Part shown: piece after piece, positions 15,858-26,442 of the stretch | How the letters are laid out: the number at the start of each line of letters is the position of its first letter | How positions within the stretch are numbered: the first letter of the stretch is position 1 | NCBI GenBank assembly: GCA_016717725.1 | Contig: JADKFA010000001.1 | Coordinates: 271,536 to 335,535 of the forward strand | DNA from: Bacteroidota bacterium | GTDB lineage: Bacteria > Bacteroidota > Bacteroidia > AKYH767-A > OLB10 | Direction of reading: 5' to 3' | DNA: 64,000 nucleotides | Translations under genes and position numbers: made by a program | The notes under the pieces: generated by a model | Told to the model about the DNA's origin: nothing | Database searches by the model: none | Seen by the model: only the letters and a program-made list of their open reading frames with translations

Positions 15858-16524
15858 GGCAATTTACAGTATTACTCCTTTTACTTTACTAGATTATCCT
15901 AACAAAACGGCATGCGTACTTTGGTTTGCAGGATGCAATATGCGATGTGTTTATTGTTATAATCCAGATATTGTTTTAGGGAGAGGAAAAATAGATTTTA
16001 ATGAAGTCATCCTCTTTCTTCAAAAAAGAAAACTACTTCTGGACGGAGTAGTTTTCAGCGGTGGTGAATGTACCATACATAAAGGTATTGAACTATATCT
16101 TGAAAAAATCAAGCAAATGGGGTTTGCAGTGAAAATTGACACCAATGGCAGTTCACCTTCGGTAATAAAGAAATTATTAAACCGTAGGTTAATTGACTAT
16201 GTAGCTTTAGATTTTAAATCTACAAAAAACAATTTTGCTGCAATTACAAATTCAAAATTGTTTAATAATTTTAACGAAACATTGGATATTCTGAATGCAA
16301 GTCAAATCCCTTTTGAGGTTAGGTCCACCATTCACTCTGAATTATTATCGACTGAGGATATTCAGCTGATGCTTAATTTTTTAGAAAGAAAAAAATACAA
16401 TGGCACTTACTACCTTCAACAATTTGTAAACGACACCGAAACACTTGGAAATTTGAGTAGCTCAAAAAAGCTTCTAATTCAAAATATCAAAGTACGTAAT
16501 ATAAAAGTCGAATTGAGAGATTAA
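15811..16524 (+). CDS. nrdG: Anaerobic RNR-activating radical SAM protein
   Basis: This radical SAM enzyme installs the glycyl radical on class III RNR. The [4Fe-4S] motif is CNMRCVYC (CX3CX2C), and GGE appears in FSGGECTIHKG. The GTG at 15811 gives 237 residues and has a GGAAAAAAAG region upstream. The longer frame from TTG 15784 is less plausible. It overlaps the glycyl-radical gene by 47 bp in another frame, so nrdD, the radical-domain gene and nrdG are one operon. The length is typical for the NrdG2/PflA-like activators of Bacteroidota. Confidence 0.88.
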   Translation: MNINNDYISQKEDHTKAIYSITPFTLLDYPNKTACVLWFAGCNMRCVYCYNPDIVLGRGKIDFNEVILFLQKRKLLLDGVVFSGGECTIHKGIELYLEKIKQMGFAVKIDTNGSSPSVIKKLLNRRLIDYVALDFKSTKNNFAAITNSKLFNNFNETLDILNASQIPFEVRSTIHSELLSTEDIQLMLNFLERKKYNGTYYLQQFVNDTETLGNLSSSKKLLIQNIKVRNIKVELRD

Positions 16525-16545
16525 ATAATTTAAAGAAACACTAAT

Positions 16546-17014
16546 TCAAACCTCAAACCATCGCTTCTTATGCACCAAATTTATAGCTTGTGCTTTTGAC
16601 GTTACGTGCAACTTCGCATAAATATTTGCAATGTGTTTTCGAACGGTATGGCTACTTAAAAATAATTTTTCAGCTATGATTTTATAGTCATAGCCTTTTA
16701 CTAAAAGCTGCAACACTTCCAGCTCTCTTTCGCTGAGATCGGTGTTGGTTGCTGAATTGTTTGAATTCGGAATCGGCGCTGTACTGTTTTTTCCAACCAA
16801 CATATTCATTGCCTTTCTTGCGATGGATGGACTCATCGGGACACCACCCACTTCCATCATTTGAATAATGTAATCTTCGATCACACTAGCATTTTCATCC
16901 TTTAATAAATATCCGTTGGGCACCACAACGGATGGCTTCAAAGATTTTATCCTCGTCATCAAAAATAGTGAGCATCAAAAAATATACTTCTGGATATAAA
17001 ATACGAGATTGCAT
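16546..17014 (-). pseudogene. LuxR-type response regulator, receiver truncated and frameshifted
   Basis: The C-terminal HTH (LSERELEVLQLLVKGY, then HTVRKHIANIYAKL) is a complete NarL/LuxR domain. Before it only the last third of a receiver remains. From ATG 17014, which overlaps the kinase stop (TAATG), it reads ILYPEVYFLMLTIFDDEDKIFEAIRCGA, then shifts frame at 16918-16920 into GYLLKDENAS. The shift is one extra base in a CCC run and may be a sequencing error. The phospho-acceptor Asp and the first 60-70 receiver residues are missing altogether, which a one-base error does not explain. It may be a decayed partner of the upstream kinase, or a phosphorylation-independent short form if the frame is intact. 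Confidence 0.65.
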
Positions 17015-18933
17015 TACCGCTGTTTCTTAGAACTTAATGAAATCAAAGTTCCTTCTTCCACTTTACTTTCAATGATTAAACTCGCAGAAATCTCCTTCGC
17101 CCTTTGCTCCATATGCTCAAGTCCAAAGTGATTGACAGGCCTAGTAGTTATGTCGAATCCTACACCATTATCTTTTAGCAAGATGGTCCAACTTCCACTT
17201 TTCGATGATTTGAAACTTAAAAATACGGTAGTTGCATTCGAATGCTGAGTGATATTATGAATTCCTTCTTGAATTATTCGGAAAATATTCAAGGAATCAA
17301 CAGACGAAAACAAAACATCCGATTCATAATTTTCTTCTAAAATTAAATCCATATTTTTCAAAGTAGAGAATTGCTTTTGAGCAAAAACCTTTAGTCGATC
17401 TGAAAGTTCACGCAAATTAATTCTATCTTTCTTCAATGCCCAAATGGTTTCTCTTAAGTCAGCAATCGTTTTACGAGTTGAAACATTTATCTCATCAATC
17501 ATCACTGTGCTATTCACATCTGTTGAGACAACATTCTCCTTAACGAAATCTAGACGTCGGCTGATGTACCCTAATTGAGTCCCAATATTATCATGCAACT
17601 CCGCTGCAATTCTATTTCGCTCTTGATCCCTGGCATTGACTACGGCTAATCGAGCCATCACACTTTGTTTATGTTTATAATATCGAAAATATTGAAGTCC
17701 GATAATAATCATCAACAACAGCAACACCACCGATCCAATATTAATATAGTTTCTTTTCGTCAACAAAAATTCTTGCTCTTGAATTTGTTGTTCCTTCTCC
17801 TCCAATTCATACTTTGCCGACATCTCAGCCATAGCATTTGCAGAAACCACTTTATTGATAGAATCTTTCAGCAGACTTATTTGTTCAAGCACTAAAATAT
17901 ATCCATCTTTATCCCCACAACTTTTATAATTAGAGGCAAGTGCTTCATACAACAGTAGCAACTTTGAAGGCAAATTACTTTTATTAGCCAATACAATTCC
18001 TTCCTTTGCAACCTGGATTCCCTTTTCACATTGCTTCACGTTCGCATAAAATAGAGACAATTGATACATATCGGATAAAACGTAAAACTCATCACCAATT
18101 TTCTTGCGAATATCGAGTGCTTTATTCAGCGAAACTTCCGCCTCATTAGTTCTATTCAAATCAATTAAAATATCAGCATGAATTGCATGACCATTTGCTA
18201 ATGATCTCAAATTTTGTACCTCTTCAGCGTATTCAATAGAAGGTATTAAATAATAAAGGGCCGAATCATTCTGATGTAGAGAATTAAAAGTAGCAGCCAT
18301 ATTCTGCATCAACACCGTAAAATTCTTCAATACTTTTATGTCACTTGCATCACTTTTTGCATTTCTAAACCATGTCATAGCCTGCTGCAAATTTCCCATC
18401 TCCATATACACCCATCCCACTCCATTTTTTGCGGCCACTTTATAGTCTATATTATTCAGCTTTTCAGCCAAATGCAATACTTCATAAAAGCATGCTATAC
18501 CATCTTCATACCAGCTATTTCTCACTAATAAGGAAGCTTTCAAGTGTAATATTTTCAAAAGTTGAACATCCTCTCTTCCTTTATGTTTTAAATTTTGAAT
18601 GACGCTATCGCAATATGTATTTGCAAAGGCAAAAGAATTTTCCTTTTGGATCAAGAACACTTTGAAATATTCCATTTGGTCCCTTTGCAATTGATTGGCT
18701 GACTTAGAAATTACAGATTCGGCAAGGAGAATATACTTCTTTAATGAATCATCAGACAACGAATTTTTCTCTTCTAGCAATAGAATAATATGGTCAAAAC
18801 TTGGAGACGCACCATCCTTCAATATTAACGCTCTTGCTAGATCAATCCTTGAGGTTTGAGCATACAAAGGCATTTCATAAGCAAAAACCAAGCTCATAAA
18901 CACATATCCAAAGATAAAGAGCTTACTTCTCAT
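17014..18933 (-). CDS. TPR-sensor histidine kinase (NarX/DesK type)
   Basis: This is a 639-residue inner-membrane sensor. The start at ATG 18933 gives a signal peptide (RSKLFIFGYVFMSLVF, ending near YAQ). About 330 residues of periplasmic TPR-like helices follow (e.g. AAKNGVGWVYMEMGNLQQAMTWFRNA). A coiled coil and a membrane helix (IGSVVLLLLMIIIGLQYF) precede the HisKA_3 box with phospho-His in ERNRIAAELHDNIGTQLG. The ATPase has NITQHSNA (N box), DNGVGFD and GLEHMEQRA. The next gene on the strand is its LuxR-type regulator, which is damaged. The stop overlaps that gene by one base. Confidence 0.88.
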   Translation of the reverse strand: MRSKLFIFGYVFMSLVFAYEMPLYAQTSRIDLARALILKDGASPSFDHIILLLEEKNSLSDDSLKKYILLAESVISKSANQLQRDQMEYFKVFLIQKENSFAFANTYCDSVIQNLKHKGREDVQLLKILHLKASLLVRNSWYEDGIACFYEVLHLAEKLNNIDYKVAAKNGVGWVYMEMGNLQQAMTWFRNAKSDASDIKVLKNFTVLMQNMAATFNSLHQNDSALYYLIPSIEYAEEVQNLRSLANGHAIHADILIDLNRTNEAEVSLNKALDIRKKIGDEFYVLSDMYQLSLFYANVKQCEKGIQVAKEGIVLANKSNLPSKLLLLYEALASNYKSCGDKDGYILVLEQISLLKDSINKVVSANAMAEMSAKYELEEKEQQIQEQEFLLTKRNYINIGSVVLLLLMIIIGLQYFRYYKHKQSVMARLAVVNARDQERNRIAAELHDNIGTQLGYISRRLDFVKENVVSTDVNSTVMIDEINVSTRKTIADLRETIWALKKDRINLRELSDRLKVFAQKQFSTLKNMDLILEENYESDVLFSSVDSLNIFRIIQEGIHNITQHSNATTVFLSFKSSKSGSWTILLKDNGVGFDITTRPVNHFGLEHMEQRAKEISASLIIESKVEEGTLISLSSKKQR

Positions 18934-19062
18934 AATTGATAACACATATGTAGTATATTTTATAGGAATAAAGTTCAAATATAATACTCCTATACAAATA
19001 GCGCAAATGAGTTATTGCAGTTAATTCACAATACTTGGACTTTTGAATCAAAATCTAAAATC

Positions 19063-22000
19063 ATGAGAAACCTCTTCAAACTAACTCTGTTAATCTTGCT
19101 TTTATCGAGCTATGTAAAAGCAGAAACCGAACCCAACGACTTATGGGATCAAGCCAATCCTATCTCTTTAGGTGTTGCAGAATCAGGAATTGCCACTGTA
19201 GGCGGTGACATCGACTGGTACCGTGTAGAAATACCAGAGGATGGACAACTTACCGTAAACTGGACCTCTAATAATTCGCAGCTTATCTACTGCCAAATTT
19301 ACGACACATTGGGTGTTGAATTATTTGCATCTAGTTATACGGGCTCAAGCTCATCCATTTCAAAGGACGGCTTAGCAAAAGGATTCTATTACATTAAATT
19401 TTATGCTTATTTTAGTACGGATGCACCCAACTATACTTTTACAGCAACGCATCTGGCAACAGGAATAACGAATGATGTAGAAAACAATGATATTTATACC
19501 ACTGCCACTAGTCTATTGGAAAATGATTCTGTAACTGGACATATCGGCTATTATCATAATAGTTATGATGATTTGACAGATTGGTGGGTTGTAAATACAA
19601 CATTAGATGGGAAAATAAGCTATACTATCACCAGTTTAAATGGTCAATTTGTGTATGCAGAACTTTTCGATGGAGACGGCATTACAAATCTAGCGGGAAA
19701 TTATACCAGTACTTCTGCAACCTATTCCAGAGACGGCCTATTACCGGGCACCTATTACATTCGAATTCGAAATTACTACACTTATGAATTTGCACCATAT
19801 CAATTAAAAACTAATTTGATTTTACCAGTAAATACGACTGAACTTGGGGAGAACAATAATTTTGCAATCAATGCAGTTAACGTCAATATCAACGATTCGA
19901 CGAATGGTCATATCGGATACTACTATAATGGATATGATGATTTGAGAGATTGGTTTAAAGTTACACCGAGTGAAGATGGAAGGATCATTTTCACTATTCA
20001 TTCTTTAAATGGACAAAATGTATATGCAGAATTATTTGATGGCGATACTTTAACTGAACTATCTGGTAATTACACGAGCACTTCTGCTACTTATTTTAAA
20101 GATGGAGCGGCATCAGGAACGTATTATATTCGAATCAGAAATTATTACGACTTTGAATTTTCACCGTACGCTTTAATAGTTACACATCAACCCACTGTTC
20201 CCGACGATCCAGAATTAAATAATACGTTCGGTACCGCCATCAGTATTCAACCTGGTGATTCTGTAACTGGACATATTGGCTATACTTATAATGGATACGA
20301 TGATTTTAATGATTGGTATGTTGTTTCGCCTAACTCAGATGGATTAATAAGTCTGAAAATTACTTCGCATAATGGTCAAAATGTGTATGCTGAATTATTT
20401 GACAACGATGGTGTCACTGATCTTACGGGATCCTATACATCTTCCACGGCAACTTACACGAAAGATGGATTAGCAGCAGGCACTTATTATGTTCGAATTA
20501 AAACATATTATACCTTTGAGTTTGCTCCTTACTCGCTGGTTGTAAATCATACACCCGCAAACTTAACAAATGATGTAGAGCCCAATAATTACATTGCAAA
20601 TGCGCTTTCATTTCCAATTAATACAACCATCACTGGACATATTGGATATTACTACAATCATTATGATGATACCACCGACGTATATACGATAACGTTACCT
20701 GTAGATGGAAAATTAACCATCAATCTTACTCCGGAATACGCGCAATATGTATATGCAACTTTATATGATAACAATGGAACTACCATTCTATTTGGAACTT
20801 ACTCTTTGGGTTTCCTTACTCAAACAAAAAATGATTTAGCTGCAGGAACTTATCATTTAAGAATTCGCACTTATTACCATAGTGAATTCAATCCTTATAC
20901 GCTAACTAGCATTTTTGAACCAATGAACTATGATGCTGAACCTTCGGGCAATAATAATTTTGCAAATTTAGCCACCTTACTTCCTGCCAATACACCATCC
21001 ACAGGACACATCAATTTCTACTATAATCTACAAAATGATGGAGTAGATTGGTGGGTAATTGGCTATGATGGTGCAGGTGCCATGACCATTGATTGCAACA
21101 TCGAGCAAAATCATTTTAACACGGCTTATCCTGGAATCATCTACAAATTATATGCTGACACGGCGTCTTCACCAATCGCTAGCGGAAACTGGTTGGCGCA
21201 AAATAATACGCTTCCACTCACTGGACTTGCCGTTGGTAAATATTATTTAAAAATAGAAGATTACTTCGGATCCTTTGGTGCTTATCAACTAACGGCTACC
21301 TATACCGAAAACTGTGCAAATGTTGTTGCTATTAATTCTAGCAATCAACTACCAGGTTGTTTAGGAACGATTGAATATGGAATTTCTGGTGGTCTTTCAC
21401 CCTATACGGTGCAATTGTATCAAAACAGTTTACCTTATGGCGCTGCACAAGTAGTTGCTTCAACAGCAACTTTCAGTAATTTACCAACGGGTACTTACTA
21501 TGCAAGATCATATTCCTTTGGAGCAAGTGGAACATGTAATAATGTTTCAACGAACACTGTATTTGCAACACCTCCTGTTCCAAACATTACACCTAACGGT
21601 CCAACCAGTTTTTGTCAAGGTGGATCGGTTCAATTAACCAGTGATGCGGCTATCTCCTATTTATGGAGCAATGGTGAAACGACGCAATCGATTGTAGTCA
21701 ATTCAAATGGAACATTTAGTGTTACTGTTTACAATGCAGCGGGATGCGAAAATTATTCTGCTAATACAATTGTAACGGTATTCAGTAATCCTGCAGCACC
21801 TGTAATTACGCCTGCCGGACCTATTACTATTTGTCAAGGTAATTCCATTAACTTGAGTACGGCTGCTGCAAATTCATATGCATGGTCTAATGGAGCAACT
21901 TTACAAAGTATTTCGGTGTCGAGTGCTGGAACCTATACGGTGACGATTACAGATGCTAACAACTGCTCGGCAACTTCTGTTGGTGTTGTTGTAAGTGAAG

Positions 22001-24862
22001 ATCCATTGTTGACATGGTATGCAGATGTTGATGGAGATGGATTTGGTAATGCTGGAAGTTCAACACAAGATTGTGATGCGCCATCAGGATATGTTGCAGA
22101 CAATACCGATTGCAACGATGCAAACATCTTTGTATATCCAGGTGCAGCAGAACAATGCAATAATATTGATGACAATTGCGATGGAACAATTGATGAAGGA
22201 TGTACTGTCTTTACTTTCTACTTCGACAATGACAATGATGGTTATGGTGATCCTGCAATCAGCATCACACAAACTACGCCTACACCTCCTACAGGATATG
22301 TAGGTCCGTCGGGAGATTGCAATGACAACAACAATACCATCTACCCAGGTGCTCCAGAATTATGTAATAGTATTGATGATAACTGCAACGGCACCATTGA
22401 TGAAGGCGTTACTAACATTACTTACTATGCAGATGCCGATGGTGATGGTTATGGAGATGCTTCCGTATCTCAATCTACTTGCAACGGTGCTCCTTCAGGA
22501 TATGTGACGGATGCGACAGATTGCAATGATAACAACAATGCAATCAATCCAGGTGCAACTGAAGTTTGCAATAACATTGACGACAACTGCAACGGTTTGT
22601 CGGATGATGGTTTAACATTCACAACATACTATGCAGATGCAGATGGTGATAGTTATGGAGATGCATCCATCTCTCAATCTACTTGCAACGGTGCTCCTTC
22701 AGGATATGTAGCCAATGCAACGGATTGCAATGATAACAACAATGCAATAAATCCAGGAGCAACAGAAGTTTGCAACAACATCGACGACAACTGCAACGGT
22801 TTAACGGATGATGGTTTAACATTCACCACTTACTATGCAGATGCCGATGGTGATGGTCATGGTAATGCAGCGGTGTCTCAATCTACTTGCAACGGTGATC
22901 CTTCAGGTTATGTAATCGATGCAACCGATTGCAACGATAACAACATTACAATCAATCCAGGTGCGTTGGAAATTTGCAACACGGTGGATGATGATTGCGA
23001 TGGGGACATTGATGATGCTGATGCCGGCATTTATGGACAGACATATTGGAATGCTGATGCAGATGGTGACGGTTTTGGTGACCTTAATGTAAGCACTCAA
23101 ACTTTAGCTTGCTATCAACCTGTTGGCTACACTTCGGATTATAGCGATTGCGACGATCAAAACCCGAATATTAATATCGCGGCAGTTGAAGTCTGCGGAA
23201 ATTCAATCGATGACAACTGCAATGGAACTATCGACGAGGGATGTAGTGGTTGTGCGAATCCAAGTACTGCGGATGCGGGTGCCGATCAAAATATTTGCAC
23301 AGGAACCAATGCAAGTTTATCAGGAACTGTTGGTGGCGGTGCTACAACAGGTACTTGGACTACATCTGGAGATGGAACTTTCACTCCAAATGCGAATGAT
23401 TTAAATGCTAGTTACACTCCAGGTGCAAACGACATCACCAATGGAACTGTAACCTTAACGTTAACAAGCGATGCGTTGCCTAACTGCGTTGCTGCTATTT
23501 CATCGATGGATATTACCATAGGTTCCTCTGCATCATTAGGTGCAATAACAGGTCCTTCTTCACTTTGCAATCCTTCTGGACAAATCATCACGTACAGCGT
23601 AGCCAGCATTCCGGGTGCAAGTACTTACTTATGGTCGGTTCCATCAGGAACAATTATATTAAGTGGACAAGGCAGCAATTCCATTCAAGTAAGATGGCCA
23701 TTCTCTTCTATTCACAGTGGTGTATTAGGAAATATTTGTGTATTTGCAAATACAAGTTGTGGTATTACGGCGCCAAGTTGTAAAAATATCTCCGTACAAC
23801 TTACTACTCCTGTTCGACCATCATCCATATCGGGCAATTCAAAATCGTGTCCTGGCAATATTGAAATTTATTCTGTAGCCAATGTTCATAGAGCTGACAG
23901 TTACCAATGGACAGCGCCAACCGGTGCTACTATTACCAATGGACAAGGAACAAATGTGATAACCGTTTCGTTTGATCCCTTATTTGTTGGCGGTGATTTA
24001 ACGGTGAGTGCATCCAATGGATGTGGTACAAGTCCAGCTCGTGTTAAAACATTATCTAGAAATATTCTTTCTGCACCGGGACAAATTGCTGGACCAAAAT
24101 TTGGCAACTGCGGCGGAACCAATGTTACGTATACTTGTCCAATACAAAATGGTGCTACCTCGTATACCTGGAGCACCACAGCAGGAATTATGATTACCAG
24201 CGGGCAAGGCACCAACTCCATCACGGTTGATTACTTGGGAACCTTTGTGAATGGAAGTATTTCCGTTTATGGATCTAATAATTGTGGAAATGGCGCAAGC
24301 AGAAATATGAGTGTATTTGGTGCACCTGAAAAACCAGGAGCTATTACTGGTCCGACAGTACTTTGCACCAATGGAACTTATGTATTTGATGTAGCTGTCG
24401 TACCGGTACTACCAATTACATTTGGACGGTTCCAGCTCATCTGTTAATCACCAGTGGTCAAGGAACAAAAACCATCAATGTGTTAAATGGATCGATTCCA
24501 AAACCATCGTACTCCATCAATGTGAAAGCTTCTAATGGTTGTGGAACGAGCGCCCAAGCAAACTTGAAAACATGAGCACGGTAACTTGCATTAGAGCAGC
24601 AGGAAATGGTTTCACATCTATTTCAATGTATCCAAACCCTGCGCATGATTTAATCAACATCGCCATGACAAGTGCCGAAAATAGAAATGCAAATCTTATT
24701 GTACTTGATGTATTAGGCAAAACGATATACAGTGCGGGCATGGATTTACTCACTGGAGAAAACAAAGTACAAGTCGATTGCTCTACATGGGCGAAAGGAA
24801 TTTATTTTGTACAAGTGAGAAGTAATGATTCGTCGATGTCGGAAACGATAGTTGTTGAATAA
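19063..24862 (+). CDS. Large T9SS-sorted protein with PPC-like and MopE-type metal-binding repeats (two frameshifts)
   Basis: This secreted protein has about 1930 residues. A signal peptide (MRNLFKLTLLILLLSSYVKA) is followed by six PPC-like beta domains of about 120 residues (19120-21320; repeated GHIGYYYNGYDD, VYAELFD and GTYYIRIR). Then come Ig/PKD-like domains, six acidic repeats of MopE type, more Ig-like domains and a type A T9SS sorting domain (SMYPNPAHDLINI). The frame breaks twice. At 24405, CCGG should be CCGGG, restoring VVPGTTNYIWTVP. At 24567, AAAA should be AAAAA, restoring NLKNMSTVTC. Both are homopolymer losses, so I treat it as one intact gene. It is divergent from the kinase at 17014 and probably cell-surface exposed. 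Confidence 0.8.
22014..23243 (+). repeat. Six tandem MopE-type Asp/Asn-rich repeats
   Basis: Units of about 65-70 codons carry YYADADGDGYGD, then SGYVxxxTDCNDNN, INPGATEVCNN and IDDNCNG. The acidic DxDGDGxGD loops resemble calcium-binding EF/dockerin loops, and the whole matches the family known as a putative metal-binding motif in MopE. Units 3-5 are the most alike at the DNA level, suggesting recent duplication. Confidence 0.8.
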
Positions 24863-24891
24863 TGTAAATTGAAATTCTCATCACCTTTAAC

Positions 24892-24925
24892 TCAAGGCTC
24901 CTGTGGAAATGGGGGCTTTGTTTTT
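24892..24925 (+). terminator. Terminator after the MopE-repeat gene
   Basis: CAAGGCTCC pairs with GGGGGCTTTG, using some G-T pairs, and is followed by TTTTTTCTG. It lies 30 bp past the stop at 24862. Confidence 0.65.
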
Positions 24926-25000
24926 TCTGTAGATTTTATTAAAATCCCTTTGATGCGAAAAAAATAATTAAAATAACCGCTCGTGTATTTTTGTCGTCGA

Positions 25001-25427
25001 AATGAATACGAAGGATTCAAATGTTTATAGGAAACGAACGGATAATAAACATACGACCCTGGGGTCGATAAATTCAATGTGCAGGAACAACAATGAATTT
25101 CGAATCCCAGGGCTATCAAAAAATGAATACGAAGGATTCAAATGTTTATAGAAAACGAATGGATAATAAACATACGACCCCTTTGGGGTCGTATAATGGG
25201 GATACCGATGATTTTTCTATAAACATGTGATCCCTTTGGGATCAAAAAAAATGAATCCCTAGTAAAATCGATGATTATCGATTCCCGTTTTGATCAAAAA
25301 ATGAATCCGAAGGATTCACATGTTTATAGAAAACGAATGGATAATAAACATACGACCCCTTTGGGGTCGTATAATGGGGATACCGATGATTTTTCTATAA
25401 ACATGTGATCCCGTTGGGATCAAAATA
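25001..25427. repeat. REP/BIME cluster left of the RAYT gene
   Basis: There are three long units (about 25001-25120, 25122-25250 and 25300-25427) and one short derivative (25250-25300). A full unit runs: palindrome GAATCCGAAGGATTC; CAAATGTTTATAGAAAAC; ATAATAAACATACG; palindrome ACGACCCCTTTGGGGTCGT; then TTTTCTATAAACATGTG and palindrome GATCCCTTTGGGATC. The two ends are inverted relative to each other (TTTATAGAAAA and TTTTCTATAAA). Such palindrome composites typically accompany Y1 transposases acting in trans. Confidence 0.8.
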
Positions 25428-25511
25428 TGAATCTGGCGTGCAAACAATGAGGATGACATTGATTTTTGATAAACATATATTACATTTGACTTTTTAAAAA
25501 ACCATTTATAT

Positions 25512-25973
25512 ATGCCAGGAACGTTTTCACAAATATACATTCAGGTTGTCTTTGCCGTAAAGCATAGAGAAAGCCTAATCCATTCAACTTGGGAGGAGGA
25601 ATTATTTAAATACATAACAGGTATTGTTCAAAATAAAGGACAAAAAATGTTAGCAATGAACGGCATGCCTGACCATATTCACATTCTAATCGGAATGAAG
25701 CCAGCTTGTTGTTTATCTGATTTAGTTAGAGAAATAAAAAAATCAAGCAATGAATTTATTAACGAAAAGAAATTAAGTAAATATAAATTCCAATGGCAAG
25801 AAGGCTATGGCGCATTCTCATATAGCCATTCACACTTGGATAATGTAATTAAATATATAACGAACCAAAAAGAACATCACAAAAACAAATCTTTTAAAGA
25901 TGAGTATATCGATTTTTTAAATCAATTTGAAATAGATCATAAACCTGAATATCTCTTTGACTGGATCCTTTAA
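25512..25973 (+). CDS. REP-associated Y1 (IS200-like) transposase
   Basis: This 153-residue HUH-superfamily protein has the metal-binding HUH motif at PDHIHILIG (H55, H57) and a candidate nucleophile Y115 in VIKYITNQKEHH. The N-terminal FSQIYIQVVFAVKHRESLI is the usual start of TnpA of IS200 and its domesticated relatives (RAYTs). The gene stands alone with no tnpB, and it is flanked on both sides by the same palindromic units. This is the pattern of a REP-associated transposase and not of a complete insertion sequence. It probably nicks and moves the REP units as single strands. Confidence 0.88.
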   Translation: MPGTFSQIYIQVVFAVKHRESLIHSTWEEELFKYITGIVQNKGQKMLAMNGMPDHIHILIGMKPACCLSDLVREIKKSSNEFINEKKLSKYKFQWQEGYGAFSYSHSHLDNVIKYITNQKEHHKNKSFKDEYIDFLNQFEIDHKPEYLFDWIL

Positions 25974-26040
25974 TCTGTGATACAAATTGGTGATGTCAAC
26001 TAAATGCTCATTTCGTTCGGTGAGTAAATAATCCAACAAG

Positions 26041-26250
26041 ATCAAAAAATGAATCCAACTGATTCAAATGTTTATAGATAAGGGACGAAAAATAATCATG
26101 GAACTAAGACGGGGGCTAACGATGAATCCGAAGGATTCAAATGTTTATAGAAAAAAACCGATAATAAACGTCCGACCCCGAAGGGGTCGTATAATGGCGT
26201 TTCCATGATTTTCTATAAACATGTGATCACTTCAGGATCAAAAAATGAAT
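26041..26250. repeat. REP/BIME cluster right of the RAYT gene
   Basis: A partial unit (26041-26120, with GAATCCAACTGATTC and ATGTTTATAG) is followed by a full unit (26131-26245, with GAATCCGAAGGATTC, CGACCCCGAAGGGGTCG and TTTTCTATAAACATGTGATC). The order of elements is the same as in the left cluster. Confidence 0.75.
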
Positions 26251-26356
26251 TCATAGTAACAACCATGTTCTTCGCTTCATGTTTGGATCAAAAAAGCAAT
26301 CCGACTTATTCGTTTTTACGATTGGACTTATTTTATATAACGACGATTAATCACAC

Positions 26357-26387
26357 AAAAAGGTCGGCTAAACGAGCCGACCTTTTA
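26357..26387. terminator. Terminator of the giant gene
   Basis: AAAAGGTCGGCT and AGCCGACCTTTT form a perfect 12-bp stem with a 5-6 base loop, and A and T runs lie on either side. It lies 56 bp beyond the stop of the minus-strand gene at 26443. Confidence 0.85.
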
Positions 26388-26442
26388 CTTTAAACTATAA
26401 CTCTACTGATGAAATCGAATTTTCAATTGCTCAGCGGTGGTA

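Noticed and set aside
25512..25973. Complete IS200/IS605 insertion sequence
   Set aside because: No tnpB and no simple left and right end pair. The flanks are multi-copy composite palindromes, which fits a REP-associated transposase.
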